Positions 11,750 through 24,419 of a stretch of DNA of 64,000 nucleotides are shown here, one piece after another. Position numbers and translations under genes: made by a program. The stretch spans positions 4,973,126 to 5,037,125 of the forward strand of contig NW_006921532.1 of NCBI RefSeq assembly GCF_000340215.1, in the 5' to 3' direction. How positions within the stretch are numbered: position 1 is the first letter of the stretch; each line of letters begins with the position of its first letter. The notes below the pieces were generated by a model that saw only the letters and a list, made by a program, of their open reading frames with translations, was not told the origin of the DNA and ran no database searches. The stretch comes from Pseudocercospora fijiensis CIRAD86. Taxonomy: Eukaryota; Ascomycota; Dothideomycetes; Mycosphaerellales; Mycosphaerellaceae.

Positions 11750-13563
11750 ATGGCCTCCGACCTCGACTACGATGTGCTGGAGAAGATTGGCCAAGGAAGC
11801 TTTGGCATCATCCGAAAAGTCAGACGCAAGGCAGATGGACAGGTTATATGCCGCAAGGAGATCTCCTACACGCGCATGTCCGAGCGGGAGAAGGAACAGC
11901 TACACGCAGAATTACGCATCCTCGAAAGCCTGCGACATCCCAACATTGTGCAGTACTACCACCGACAGCACCTAAAAGCGTCTCATGACTTGCACTTATA
12001 CATGGAGTATTGTGGCAACGGCGATCTCGGCGGATACATCCGAAAGCTGAAAGAGAGGAACAAGATGGCGGACGAGGAGTTCGTATGGACGATATTTGCG
12101 CAACTTGTCGGAGCGCTTTATCGCTGCCACTATGGCGAGGACCCACCGCCAGCTGGGAAAGAGGGTAACGTGCGGAAGGGCAAAGCGCTTGTGAGCAAGC
12201 AGGGCCACACCGTCATCTTGCACCGCGATCTCAAGCCGGAGAATGGTAAGCTTCTTTCGCTACGGCCATTGATCGATAATTTGCTAACGATTCAGTGTTC
12301 TTGGGTGAGAACAACAGCGTGAAGCTGGGAGATTTCGGGCTGTCCAAGATCATCGCTGCGCACGACTTTGCGAGCACGTACGTGGGCACACCATTCTATA
12401 TGAGTCCAGAAATCTGTGCAGCAGAGCGTTACTCACACCATTCTGACATCTGGTCCCTGGGATGCATCATTTACGAACTTGCGACTAGAAATGTGCCTTT
12501 CGAGGCACGCAGCCATATGGAGCTGGTGTTGAAGATCAAGAAAGGCTACATCAAGCCTCTTCCGCCGCAGTACAGCCAAGACCTGTCGGATGCAATTGCG
12601 TGGTGCTTGAAGACCGATCCACGTCAACGACCAGATTGTGCGCAACTATTGACTGTCGCCAATATCAAGGTTGCCCGAACCAAGCTGGAACAGCAAACAG
12701 CACTTGGCCAATTCGACAAGGTGCAGGCTGAACGCGACTCTGCCCTGAACAAGCTTGCTGCGGCGCAGAGGCAGGTGCAGGAGCTGCAGGCAGAGATTGC
12801 CAAGTTGCGAGAATCGAACAAAAAGGTCGAGATGGAGTGGCATGCGCGAGCAACCTTGGCTATCGATCAAAAGGTTCACGAGGCATCGGAAAAGAGCAGG
12901 GTTGAATTACTGGCCCAATTCGAGACGGCCGTTGAGCAACGAGCAGAGGAGAAGCTGTCTCTGCATCTTGCGTCTTTGCCAGCTAGCCACAGCTCTCGGT
13001 CGAGCGATGCATCGGTACACGTGCGGTCCAGCACTCCACCGCCAGCCAAGAGAGATCATTCTGCTTTTACGTCTTTCTCGAGCAGGCTGCCAGAGACTGA
13101 TGCGTCATCATTGCCAGACCTCGACGAATCGCAGATTGAGCAGGAGCTGACGTCCCTTTCGCTCGGAGACATCGCTGCAGAAGAGCCTGACGAAGTGTCA
13201 CCACTCGCACGCCGAACAAAGGCTCCACCGAAGAAGACTGCACGTAAGCCAATGATGCGCGCAAAGACATTTGCCAACTGCAATTTGCATGTGAGAGACT
13301 CTCCGATGGACGTCCACATGGCGGATCCAAGTCCCATGCGCGCAGAGTTCAAGAACTTAGGACTGTCGCCCCGTCGGAATGGCGCGCAGGAGCGCCTTAC
13401 GGCTGAGCCTCTGAAGAGAAACATTTTCTCCGTGGCCGCTGAGAAAGAGAACAGACCACCCATTCGCGGTCGCACGCTGGTCGAACTGTCGCAAAGCCCG
13501 GCCAAATGGAATGCAAACGTGCACGGCGAGGAAATGCCAAGTCCATTCGTCAAGAAGCGATGA
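11750..13563 (+). CDS. nimA: NIMA-type mitotic serine/threonine kinase
   Basis: Exons 11750-12245 and 12296-13563 join at GAG AAT G/TG to give 587 residues; the 50-bp intron sits exactly in the catalytic loop (LKPEN/VFLGEN). The kinase domain spans about residues 8-300. Visible parts are the Gly loop IGQGSFGIIRKV, Lys36 in CRKEI, HRDLKPEN with Asp160, DFGLSK with Asp178, and the activation segment ASTYVGTPFYMSPEICAAE, a hallmark of NIMA/NEK2. A coiled coil follows at about residues 300-400 (long runs of Glu, Gln, Lys and Leu heptads), then a low-complexity Ser/Pro/Lys-rich tail. NIMA kinases drive entry into mitosis. The low-complexity tail may be a degradation region as in Aspergillus NIMA, but this is not shown. 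Confidence 0.95.
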
Positions 13564-13887
13564 CCGGACATTTGCACGAGTACATACATCCCGTAGTCGA
13601 ATTTCCTTATCCGGCGTCGGTTGGTTAGAATGGATGATGGTTGGGAAGCATTTTCGGCAAGGCGCACAGGACGATGTTATGATGGGTGGGATTCGTACTC
13701 GCTCGCATAGTGCTCCGAATTTGGAATCGTTTGTGCTGCGCAGCACTTCTTGAAGAAGAAATTCAGCTTAGCACTCACACACAGATCTCGTGCCAGTCTC
13801 TCACACTTCGCGACCCTGTCCCGACCAACAGCAGACCACCGTGGCTATTTGGTACGATAACGACAAGCCTATGCCGGCATTACTACA
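13564..13887. other. 3' flank of nimA up to the first recognisable element codon
   Basis: Composition is normal with no coding sequence recognised. The junction between chromosome and inserted unit must lie within this stretch or at its right end, since the stop codon of the SNF2 ORF is at about 13,888-13,890. Confidence 0.5.
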
Positions 13888-16800
13888 CTAAAGCTCATCA
13901 TCCTGGTCTCCGACGAAGCCCGTACCGAAGTCATCCGAATCGTTAAGCACAATAGCATCTTCCTTCTCTTTACCCGTACCCTTCTTTGCTCGTTTCTCTC
14001 TTATCTCATCAACCTTCGTACTAAAGGATCTTAGAGCCGCATTGCCTAGCTCTTCTTTGTCTAATATCTAATGCTCGATCTGTACGCTATAGGAGTAGTA
14101 TCGAACTATTCTTACTTTGCGCTTCTAGCCTACCCGATTCTCCCTCGTCTTCGCCTATTTACTTGCTATAAGGTTCTAGTCAAGGTCGGCTATAAGCAAT
14201 AAGTTCGCTTCGACTATATTATAGCTACGCTTAGCTACGCTTATAGAGTAGACGAGAATGTCTACGCCCGACGTCTAGGAGCGATTGAACTCTACGATTA
14301 ATTCTGTTCGCTAGCTAGCGTCCTTAGGCACCCTAGAGTTAAAAAGCTGCGAATTTAGACTAGCCTTCTTGCACGCCTAGATAGAAGTGTTAGTATATTA
14401 CTTCAATTCTTATTTACGAAGGTAGAGCTTACTAGATTAATAGTGTAAGCTACTACGTTAGAATAGCTTATTACTACGGCCTTCCGGCCCTTATTATCTT
14501 TAACGGTGTTAGCCGTCTGCTTCTTAAGCTCCGAGATAATATCCTTAATATATAGGCTTTCTATAAGCTCGTTAAGGAAGTGAGTATATAGGTCCTTATC
14601 GGGCTTAAAAAGCTAGCCGAAAGACTTAATCTCCTTTATCGTAAAGTCTATTTCCTACTCCTTAGTAGACAACGGCGCGTAGCCTTTGCGCTCTAGATTA
14701 TTGTTCCTTGCCTTAATGAACTTGTTAAGGGCCTTGCTATAGTTCTTCCGTACCTAGTCGCTTATCCGAGTCGGCAAGGTAAGGCCGCGCTTATCTTTAG
14801 ATAGCAGAGTCGATAGGGTAGTTCTAATTCGTATCCTATAAGAGCCGAGGAAAAATTGCTACTACGCTTTACCCTTGCCGTTAATCTTTCCTATACGGAT
14901 CTTCTAGTTAATGCTCCGCTTTAGCTTTTCTACCTAATCATTCAATTCGTTAATTATATCCTAAGGTAGCTTAATGTTCTTTAGCTCCTTATTTGCATTA
15001 TCTAATAGTCGTATCTTCTATTAGGGTTTTTTTGCGTTAAACGGCTAGACCGTTTTGTATATCCGTAGTATAAGAAACTCCCTTAATACTAGTATAAGTA
15101 AGTCGGCTATTAGGGTGTTAGGTTCCTTAATAGAACCCTTTTTCTAAGGCTCTCCGCTTAAAGCTTTCTCGTAGCGACCGATAATCCTCTTAAAGCCCTC
15201 GCCTAGAGGCTTACTTCTGAACTCGTTCTATGCTTTAAAGTCCTTCTAGTAGCTAGATTCGGATCGCCCCCTGTTATTACGGCGAGCTAAGGCGTCGAAG
15301 ACTCTAAACTATTCAATTATCGGCTTCTACGTTCTAGTAATTAGGGTACCTATTACGAAATATACCGCACATTTCGTATTATAGTTTACGCTTAGCTTGC
15401 GAAGCGTACTTATGCTATTCGTGTATATTCTATGCTCCTCGTTAGCCTCGTCTATTGCGATAGCTCTAACTAGAAGAGTGTTATAGGACGCGGTTCTCTA
15501 CTCGATCGAGCCGTTTACGTAAGGCTCGCCTAGTTAGGTCCTCTTATACTATACGCTCTTAACAGAGCAGTTCTAGCTCTCGTAGAATACGTGCAAACGA
15601 CCCTTTAGTACGAATACGAGCTTCTTATATAGACCGAGAGGCGCCTTAGTAATGATTGGATTTTGCGTAGAGCCCGGATAGCTAACTCCTTTCGGGTATT
15701 TATCTACCTTAGGAGCAGCGACGCGATCAGGCCTAAAGCCTATTACGTCTGCCCTTTTTAGGATCTTAATACTATCCATTTCCTCTTTCGTATTGTCTAT
15801 ATTAGGCGGGTTGAAGTTGTATAGTTTAATACCTAGCTCCTTAAAGTCCGTATAAGCGAGGAATTTCTTAATAGTATCGGGTTTCAAACCGGTAGTTAGG
15901 TACAGAACTATAATGCCCTTGCGAAGCCTAAACCTACGCTATAGGTCGCGCTGCTCGTATCTATAGGGGATAGAGAACTTGTTCGTAGATAGGCATTCAA
16001 GTTGCGAATTTTCCGTATCCTATAGAAGGTGTTTCTCTACATCATTTCTGTTTTCAGCGTAGTCTTTAAGCATATCGGTAATCTACTTATAAAAAACAAA
16101 GATTATAAGTTACTCTATAGTCTTGCCGAGACCTATAATGTCGCCTAAGATTCCTCCGGCTTCTCGAGTATGCTACGGTCGGCAGAATATAAGCTAAGCA
16201 GCTCCGAACACTTAGTAGGCGTATAGCTTTATCTTGAAGCCCGTTAGGGCGATAGGTGTTTCGGGATCTATAAAAAGATTAGGCGACAGGCGTAGATAGA
16301 GGCAGATGCGTTTAACGTACTCGTGCGTTATCTACTCTAGCTCGGTAGTATAACTCTAATTGAGATCCCCTAACTAGGTTTGCTTAATACGGTCGAGGAG
16401 CTATTAATAGGTTTGACTTAGAATATACGGGGTCGACTCTGCCTACTCCTCTAGGTCGTCCGGCTCCGGAGTGTCCGTATCTACATTAACGATAGGCCTA
16501 GCGCGTCTAGCAGTCCTGCTATCTCTTACAGGCTCCGATTTAGTATTAGAGTCGCGCCGCCTAGTACGAGCATAAGGATCCCGTATACGTTTACTACTAC
16601 CTAATCCTCTTCGGTTTCTCGTTAGACTATTACTAAGACCCCTACTTAATCTATACATTTGTATCGACTTGTTATTTATAGAACGCTAAGAACCTAAAGC
16701 ATTTAGATGACTTTCTAGAGGAGTAAAGATCCTGCGTAAAGCTGCCGGCGCGGCAGTATCTATAGTCGACTCTTAACTATTTTCCTTAAGTCTAGAACCT

Positions 16801-18683
16801 TAAGGCTTCTCTTGAGGATTCTCTTAAGCATTCTTTTAAGCATTCTTTTAAGCATTCTCTTAATGATTCTCTTAATAATTCTCTTGATGATTCTCTTAAT
16901 AATTCTCTTAAGGCGTAGAGGGCACGGCTAGAGCATTCGGCGCGGTAGCGTCTATAGTCGATCCTTAACTATTTTCCTTAAGTCTAGAACCTTTAGGATT
17001 CTCTTAAGCATTCTCTTAAGCATTCTCTTAAGCATTCTCTTAAGCATTCTCTTAAGCATTCTCTTAAGCATTCTCTTAAGCATTCTCTTAAGCATTCTCT
17101 TAAGCATTCTCTTAAGCCGTAGAGGGCACGGCTAGAGCATTCGGCGCGGTAGCGTTTCTAGTCGACGTATAACTGTGTACATTAAGTCTAGAACCTTGAG
17201 CCTGCTATAAAGATACCGGCGTAGGGGCAGGCGGTGACTTAGGATCTCTAAGCCGAATCCTAGGTAGAGCTGTACTAAATAGAAAGAGGGGCTTATCTAT
17301 AGGCGACGGTGTCGATACCCTCGAGGATAGAGGGATACTAACTGCGGCGCTGCGTAGGAGTTGGCTAGATTAGAGACCTAGCCGCTATCGGCGCTGCTTA
17401 TAACGACGTTGCTATATCTCTAGGCTAAATAGTAGCTTCTCTCTTAGCTATAAGTCTTCCGACTCTACTAAAGCTATAGCAGTTATAGCGATTGGACTGC
17501 TCGCATTCGTTTTCCGCTTCTTCTCGATATGCCTATTAATGTCTCGACTAAATGTCGCGCGAGCCTTATTCTCGAATTTCTTCTCTGCCTACTCGACAAA
17601 ATCTAGCTCGTATTCTTATAGCTCTGTTTAGTAGCCGATAAATAGTAGTATTTCAACACTCCCCGTACCGTATCTGCCGGCTACGCTATATTTAGTAACG
17701 GCGGCTTCGAACTTACCGTTATCGGTAATCTTATTCGTATCGTCCTCGCCTAGGTTTACTACTACTATTACTATATTTAACTAGCTGCGGATGTTAAACT
17801 TAGACTCTAACCAATCCTCTAGGAGGTTATACGACAAATTTGCGTATAACGATCGAAGATTATAGTTATATACAAATTTCTTTAGAGTCGCAGAGGGCGC
17901 TTGCCTAAGACATCCTACTAGTAGTATCGAAAATAATTAGCCGAATAGCTGTGCGACAAGTACTATATCTAACCGATCGACTGCGGTTAGCGTAATAGTG
18001 TAGGTATTCCTAGCCTAGGGCGTCTTAAGTCTTCTAGTAGGTGCAGCGAATATAGATCCCGGCTACTATATTTAGAAGTTTCGACGAGTAGCAAAGTCTT
18101 AACTACCCTAATCCTAGACGGTGTCTATATCCCCGCCGCTAGGGTTTACTTCTGTTAGAAGGACTTCACTCGCCGCCTAATTATTTAATATTGTCTTTAA
18201 TGCGCTCGGTAGCAATATTGCGGGTCTCGAGCGGCGACTAGATAATAGCGCAGGTGTTTAAGTAGGCTCGCGCTTCTACGCATCCTTATTAGTCTATTAT
18301 TGCTTAATAAAGACAGACTACCCTTTGCGGATTAAAGATTCCGATACATCTATACTAATAGCGCTACTTAGGTAGCGGAGGCAGAATTCTACGGCGGCGC
18401 GATGCTGCTCCTTCTTATTATTATTATCCTTCTAAGGGCCCTAATTTCTTATATAGCGATTGAGAATTTTCTACTCGTCCTTAAGCTTGCCGTCTAGGAG
18501 ACCCTACCATTCGTAGACGTAACGCTTTGCCTTGCTATTTCCTACTGTATAGTCGCTATGATTTGCGGCTAGCGCGTCGTTATTAGGAACAAATAGCTAT
18601 ACGACGAGTGTATCGATTTCGTTATCTGTAAAGTTACGGCGCTAAGGTATTAGAGCTAGTAGCGGCGTAGCGGGCGCCGACAT
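13888..18683 (-). pseudogene. ORF2 of repeat unit, copy 1: SNF2-type helicase protein, RIP-inactivated
   Basis: From an ATG at 18,683 (product begins MSAPATPLLALIP) the minus strand can be followed for roughly 1,600 codons to a TAG at 13,888, broken mostly by TAG/TAA at likely Gln and Trp codons. The N-terminal third has no match I recognise. A four-residue Ala-Gln-Glu-Asn repeat and a Lys/Arg-rich stretch follow. The SNF2-like ATPase comes next: Walker A (ILGDIIGLGKT) near 16,125-16,160 and a Walker B-like AIDEANEEH near 15,435-15,475, with Asn where DEAH boxes have His. The C-terminal tail (GTGKEKED, then DDFGTGF) lies in DNA that RIP spared. SNF2 ATPases move along DNA or remodel chromatin; what this one did is unknown. 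Confidence 0.6.
16810..17120 (-). repeat. 12-bp coding tandem repeat (Ala-Gln-Glu-Asn), every Gln codon now TAA
   Basis: Two blocks of the 12-bp unit ATTCTCTTAAGC, with a few variants, flank an 80-bp spacer. On the minus strand each unit reads GCT TAA GAG AAT. If TAA was CAA, this encodes Ala-Gln-Glu-Asn repeatedly. A shorter version is at 27,780-28,150 in copy 2. Confidence 0.8.
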
Positions 18684-18989
18684 AGCGGCGGCGGCCGTAG
18701 TATATAGTTGTTAAAGCGAAGGTATAGTTGTCGCGGTTGTAGCGACCTAGTGTTGTTTTAAGCTTCTAAATTAGCGAGGTAAGCTTTCGTCAATTTGGCA
18801 TCTACGCAAGTAAAGCCGTTGCGAAACCGTTTGCTTAGTAACAGGGGTTCGTATTGCATATGCGCGCTAGCAGGACTCTAATCTATTACCGCTAGCTGCT
18901 CCCTGTCTATGCCTCTTATTCGATACCCTCCCTTATACTACTAAGAACTATCGCGAATAAATGCTGACTATAACTACAAGTATTTTAGA

Positions 18990-21900
18990 CCTTTAATGTT
19001 ACTCCTTACCCTTTCTAAATACCAAGTCTACCTCGTACTCGGACTCTCGCTGTTTTCTGTATATACTAGTAGTACCTATAGTGAAGTGCTTCCTTAACTG
19101 CTCGGCAGACAATCGTATAAGGTTGATACTATATCGTTTGTCGCAAAACACTACTTTGCGATTATAGATTGCTCTTTTATCCGACACAATGTAATTAATA
19201 ACTATATATCGAATAAATGCTAGCCGATCTCCTTTAAAGTCGCAACCCTCCTCTCGGCACTCGAGGTAGTCTAGTCTACGCTATACAATAATAAGGTTTA
19301 TCTACGTACAGACATTATTGCGTTCCTTATCTCCTGACTATAGTAGTTCTAGATAGGGAGGGTTATAGGGACAGTCCTTTCCTTTACTAGAGCGACCTTT
19401 TCTACTATAATAGTACTTCCGATCCAAGTTTTCGGCATAACTCTCTCTCTTAATATAGAATAGATTCGTATAAGAATTGTTCCTATATAGGTATAAATGC
19501 TCACGATGGTCCTAGACTTCTATAGCTATATATAGGGACAGCCCTATATAGAACATCTTAAGTATCGGAGCGGTTAGTATATAAAAACTACTATAAATGC
19601 ATTTTAGGTCGAACGGCTATACCTAGAAGTCGTAAAACGTGAAAGATCCGGAATTGCTTGTAAAGCGTTTGCCGGCTTTCCTATCCCTTTTAAGTAGTAG
19701 TATATAGCCAAATTCGTAATAGAAGGTTTAGATCTTTTCGAAGTCGGCCTCTATAATCGTATGCTCTCTACGCTATTACAGATTAAGGCCTAGATTAGTG
19801 AAGTATTGCTAGACGAAGCTTCTATAGCGCCGTTGTACGATGTCTTACGAGAACATCTATATTATATACTTCGGGGCGTTGTTGAGTCTTGCGAACTCTT
19901 CCCCGTATATCTCGCCTAGCGCTAATGTATTAATATGCTTACGTCGCTCGTGCTATATAGAATGTTCCGTAGGTGCAGTAATTGTAGCGATACCATCCCC
20001 CTTAGCCTGATTGCTATGCGCCTTTAGATTAGAGCGATAAGCTTACGTAGGTACAATTAATGCCCGAGCGAGTGCTTAAGCGACTATATCGGATAATGCT
20101 CGAGTAGACTAACGCCCGCCTATAGTAGTGCGATTAGGACTAGGAGCGATAGGCACGCTCGTCGGCACATTTAGTATACTGCTAGCTATAGCAGATATTC
20201 TATAAGCAGGTTAAGAGGGTTTTACCGCGGGTTTTCGTATTAGCTTCTACGGCGGGGTTTCCTAGATCTAATCTAGCGAGCTCTATAGAATCTCTAGCAA
20301 GGTACTATAGTTAGACGAGGTAATAATGCCTAGGATGTTAGGTGGAAGTGTTAATAGGCTCTATGTCTCGTATATTATAAATCTCCTCTGCCTCTTTCTA
20401 GGAGGTGTCTGCAATTCGCCCTAAATCTCTGTATCGCGTTTCCTACCTCGTACCGTTGTATAAGACTACTACTGCGTTAGGCGTAGAATGTAAGACTGGT
20501 TATTATTTGGAGCTATTATGCTAGCTCGTAGTCTGCCGCTAGTTTGCTCGGCGTTAATGTTAGCGGTATGCGTATCTTAGAGTAGCTTAGGAGTCGTAGA
20601 TTCTAGGCTGTTATTAGCAACTAGAGCAACTCCCGTAAGATAGATAAGATCCTCTCTCGTTATTCTTACTCTCCTATGCCTTCGGAGTACTCTTATAGCG
20701 GATACAAAATTCGATAGCGAGAATTAGGCGGCATAGTTGCACTTTAAGAGCCTCGTAAGCTCGCTAAGCTGTACGTGCTTGTCCTTACATCGCTCTAAGA
20801 TATCGATAATCGTATATATAAGAGCTATAGCGGGTTCACGTTTTATTATTAGAGAGGCTATATCGGAGCCCCGATATAACTCTGTATTAGGTCGAGGTAG
20901 AGAGACGGGCTCCGCATCGTCTAGCGATCGCTTCGGCTGCTAACTATAAGCAGATACTAGAGAGTCTCTGCTATGCATGCTAATATCGCGGCGTCTGTTA
21001 TTATAAGGACTTAGTGTATAGGTAATCTAAGAGGGGCTATCTCGCTCTCTAGATATTGTATAGTAAGCAGCTAACGTACTGCCTTAAGGAGTATTAGGGT
21101 CTTAACGAGCATTAAAGTCTTAATAAGCATTAACGTCTAGAGGAGCATTAAAGTCTTAACGAGCATCAAAGTCTTAACGAGCATTAAAGTCTAGAGGAGC
21201 ATCGGAATCCTAACGAGTATCGGAATCCTAACGAGTATCGGAATCCTAACGAGCATTAAAGTCTAGAGGAGTATCGGAATCCTAACGAGTATCGGAATCC
21301 TAACGAGCATCGGAATCCTAACGAGCATTAAAGTCTAGAGGAGTATTAAAATCTTAAGCAGCTAGCAAATCTTAAGCAGCCGACAAATCTTAACGAGCAT
21401 TAAAGTCTTAACGAGCTGCTAACCGTCGAGGAGGCTACAAACCTAGAGCAGCTAGCAAATCTTAAGTAGCTAACAAATCTTAAGGAGCATTAAAGTCTTA
21501 ACGAGCTACTAAACGTCGAGGAGGCTACAAATCTTAAGCAGCTAGCAGATCTTAGGAGTACTCTAACTCTAGGTAGCGCTTCGACTACTAGAGAGGAAGC
21601 TGCTCTCTTCTCGATAGTTTCGGCGCCTACTGTTTTCTCGACGGCCTCGGCTCCTACTCTTCCTCTTCCTCGGTATCGAAGCCGTACTATTCTAGGTATT
21701 CTTCTGCTACCGCATTACTAACATTCTTACGAATAGGTGCGCCAAAGTTTATACTACGTAACTAGGCAGGCTAGGTAGGTTCTAACTCTCGAGCTCGTTG
21801 CTTTAGTTCGGTAGATAGAGGTAGCGTATTACGCTATACGTCCGTAGTAGGCCTAGTCTTCCGTATGTTAGTAAGCGGGTATGCTAACTCCCTAAGTGCT

Positions 21901-21990
21901 ACTAACCTTCTTTCCGCTAGTACGTATGCTTCCCGTCTGCGACGTGCGTAGCTTCGTAGTAGCTTTCGAAAGTGACTCCTTAAGGTATTT
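18990..21990 (-). pseudogene. ORF1 of repeat unit, copy 1: unknown protein with hexapeptide repeats and a cysteine-bearing region
   Basis: On the minus strand, upstream of ORF2 and separated from it by about 300 bp, a second long reading is interrupted by TAG/TAA codons. Its C-terminal part holds an uninterrupted 62-residue piece (18,999-19,187). Just upstream is a cysteine-bearing segment (KGKDCPYNPPY, then LECREEGCDFKGDRLAFIRYIV) that looks like a zinc-binding fold, though no named family fits. The N-terminal part carries a six-residue repeat at about 21,090-21,560. I do not recognise the protein. Limits are approximate. Confidence 0.4.
21090..21560 (-). repeat. 18-bp-based coding repeat in ORF1, copy 1 (Asp-x-x-Ala-Arg/Ala-Gln)
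   Basis: Units such as AACGAGCATTAAAGTCTT repeat with variants. Read on the minus strand they give Asp-Phe-Asn-Ala-Arg-(TAA), and variants Asp-Leu-Leu-Ala-Ala-(TAA). The final codon was probably CAA. The same array occurs in copy 2 at 32,035-32,450, with a different order of unit types. Confidence 0.7.
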
Positions 21991-22330
21991 GAGATTCGCG
22001 AACTCATCCTTTAGATCGTCGTAACGTGCTAACTAAATTCCGCTATCGATCTATTACGCGAGTTCTGTTTCTATAAGTGGGTACTGACTAGCACTAGGAA
22101 TGTGCTGTCCGTAGGCTCTAACTTGCTCTCGGAGCTTAGCGATGTCCTACGCGAGCTAATAGCTACGGATTAAACGACGTCTCGTTAATCTCTTCTAGCT
22201 CGCAAACAGCGTAGAAGTTATTGTCGGTAGTTGCGGTTGTAATCCTCCGGAAGATCAGTTTAGAGATTCATACCTAGTAATACTGCTAGCGGCGGAGTGT
22301 GGGAAGTCTAATTACGATCCTACCTAATTT

Positions 22331-23540
22331 AGTGTAATCCGTCCTACTACCTATACTCTAGCTATTAGAATCTAGGGTTGTCCGTTTTCGGTTTCAGCAC
22401 TACTATATTCTTTAACTTTGTAATAACTATTCTAGAGCGCCTTCTATACATCTAAATTATTATTATCTAATATAAATTCTATAGATATCCCTAATAATAA
22501 TTTACCTAACTAAAGTAATCTAATTTCTAATCTTAATAATTTATATAGCGTATACGAAACTAACCCTAGTACTATATTTATAGATAGTAATAATATAACT
22601 TAAATACTAGAAGCTAAGTTCTAGTTGTTTTAGTAGTAAGTCGTTTAAAGTATATAAACCTATAGAAGTATTTTGTTTTACTAAAAAACTAATTTAGGTT
22701 AAAAAACTATTATCGCTATAGAAGGCTCTATAGTAAAAGAGATCTTAATAAGAAATAGTTATAGCGATATATAGTAGCATATTACTACTACTAAGCATTA
22801 CGAAGTAGTAACCTAAGTTTTAATCTATAATACTACTATATTAGTAATCTAGTATAGGGTCCTAAACTAATTTAGATGCTAAATCTTAGCGATAATACTT
22901 TCCTACAGGCCTTCTTCTATTTCTAGATACTAGTAGAACTATATAATAACTTATTACTTATCTAGCATATACTATATACTAGTATTAGGCTAGTTTTAGT
23001 AAGATAGAAGATATTTAAGATAAACTTAAAAAGTATACGATAAGAGTTATACTAGTAGAATATATTTAAAGCGAGTACGAGATAATAGCTATAACTCTAC
23101 CTTAGATAAGAGTTAATATATTAAAAGAGCGCTCTCTAATAAAATCTAGCTTAGCCCCTAGTCTAGTAGCTAGCTATATAGCTTTAACTTCTTAAGGCTA
23201 TAAAAGAGCTATTATAATATAGTAATATAGTAGTACTATATTCTAGGTATAAGCTGCTTTAAGGTATAACTAATCGTAATATAAGACGAAATTCTATAAA
23301 TATTAGGGTTTAAATATAAGAAAATTAAAGAAAATATAGCTAGCTTAAAGCTTAATCAATATACACTTTTTAATATCAGTTAATCTAAGATTAGAGCTAT
23401 AGCAGATAGATTTCAAATTACTGTAAGAATGTACTAAAAGTATATAGGGGTTTGTTATTGGAACCCCTTGCGCGCTTCCGCTCCCGCCTCCACTCCCGCT
23501 AAAACACCTTTCTTTCTTTCCTTCTTTATCGCGCCGAATA
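22331..23540. other. Very AT-rich RIP-mutated spacer
   Basis: This is the most AT-rich part of the window, dense in TA and lacking long open frames on either strand. It lies between helicase unit copy 1 and the coding-like tandem repeat. No transposase, reverse transcriptase or terminal repeat was recognised. Confidence 0.5.
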
Positions 23541-23544
23541 CTGT

Positions 23545-24300
23545 CTATATAGCACTCGACTCCTTATAGATCTTGCTAAAAGTCGTGCCTAGCACGCTCA
23601 AATCATGCCCTGTATGTACTCGGCCTAACTCCTCGTAGATCTCGCTATCGCTAAAAGTCGTGCCTAGCACGCTCAAACTATGCCCTACATATACTCGGCC
23701 TAACTCCTTATAGATCTTGCTAAAAGTCGTACCTAGCACGCTTAAATCATGCCCTATATATACTCGGCCTAACTCCTCGTAGATCTCGCTAAAAGTCGTG
23801 CCTAGCACGCTTAAATCATGCCCTGCATATACTCGGCCTAACTCCTCGTAGATCTCGCTATCGCTAAAAGTCGTACCTAGCACGCTTAAACCATGCCCTA
23901 CATATACTCGGCCTGACTCCTCGTAGATCTCGCTGTCGCTGAAAGTCGTGCCTAGCACGCTTAAACTATGCCCTATATATACTCGGCCTAACTCCTCGTA
24001 GATCTCGCTGTCGCTGAAAGTCGTACCTAGCACGCTTAAACTATGCCCTATATATACTCGGCCTAACTCCTCGTAGATCTCGCTGTCGCTGAAAGTCGTA
24101 CCTAGCACGCTTAAACTATGCCCTGTATATACTCGGCCTAACTCCTCGTAGATCTCGCTATCGCTGAAAGTCGTGCCTAGCACGCTCAAACTATGCCCTG
24201 CATATACTCGGCCTAACTCCTTATAGATCTTGCTAAAAGTCGTGCCTAGCACGCTCAAATCATACCCTATATATATCCCGCCTAACTCCTCGTAGATCTT
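23545..24300 (-). repeat. 75/66-bp tandem repeat forming an uninterrupted 237-codon reading frame
   Basis: About ten units lie head to tail, each 75 bp, or 66-69 bp when a Asp-Ser-Glu triplet block is missing or shortened. On the minus strand the frame stays open from 24,258 to 23,545, with unit consensus LSVLGTTFS, then EIYEELGRVY, then GH. All unit-length changes are multiples of three. It lies inside heavily RIP-mutated DNA yet has no internal stops and keeps some CA and TG. Whether it is coding or only a minisatellite with an open frame cannot be told from sequence; no known protein family was recognised. Confidence 0.75.
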
Positions 24301-24419
24301 GCGTAGGCCGCGCGAACAGTAGGCACCTTTACGCGGTGCGCGGTGTAAGTAGCGAAAGCGAAACTAAGACCTGCTAGCCTATATAGCAAACATAGCTTCC
24401 GTATTTACTCGGAGTTACA

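Larger units (their letters stand above)
13888..22330 (-). mobile_element. Copy 1 of an unclassified two-ORF, SNF2-helicase-bearing repeat unit, RIP-mutated
   Basis: This is one member of a direct pair; the partner lies about 11.0 kb to the right. Alignable sequence runs from about 14,000 to 21,975, matching about 25,000-32,880, with most differences being C/T or G/A. Both ORFs lie on the minus strand: ORF1 (right part) then ORF2 (left part), which ends in a SNF2-type ATPase. No terminal inverted repeats, LTRs, reverse transcriptase, DDE transposase or tyrosine recombinase were recognised, so the mode of spread, if any, is unknown. The last 70-100 bp at the left, beyond the shared part, keep CA and TG, which fits RIP being confined to duplicated sequence. 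Confidence 0.6.

Noticed and set aside
16810..17120. CRISPR-like array
   Set aside because: Head-to-tail 12-bp units without unique spacers, in a eukaryotic genome, reading as a coding repeat.
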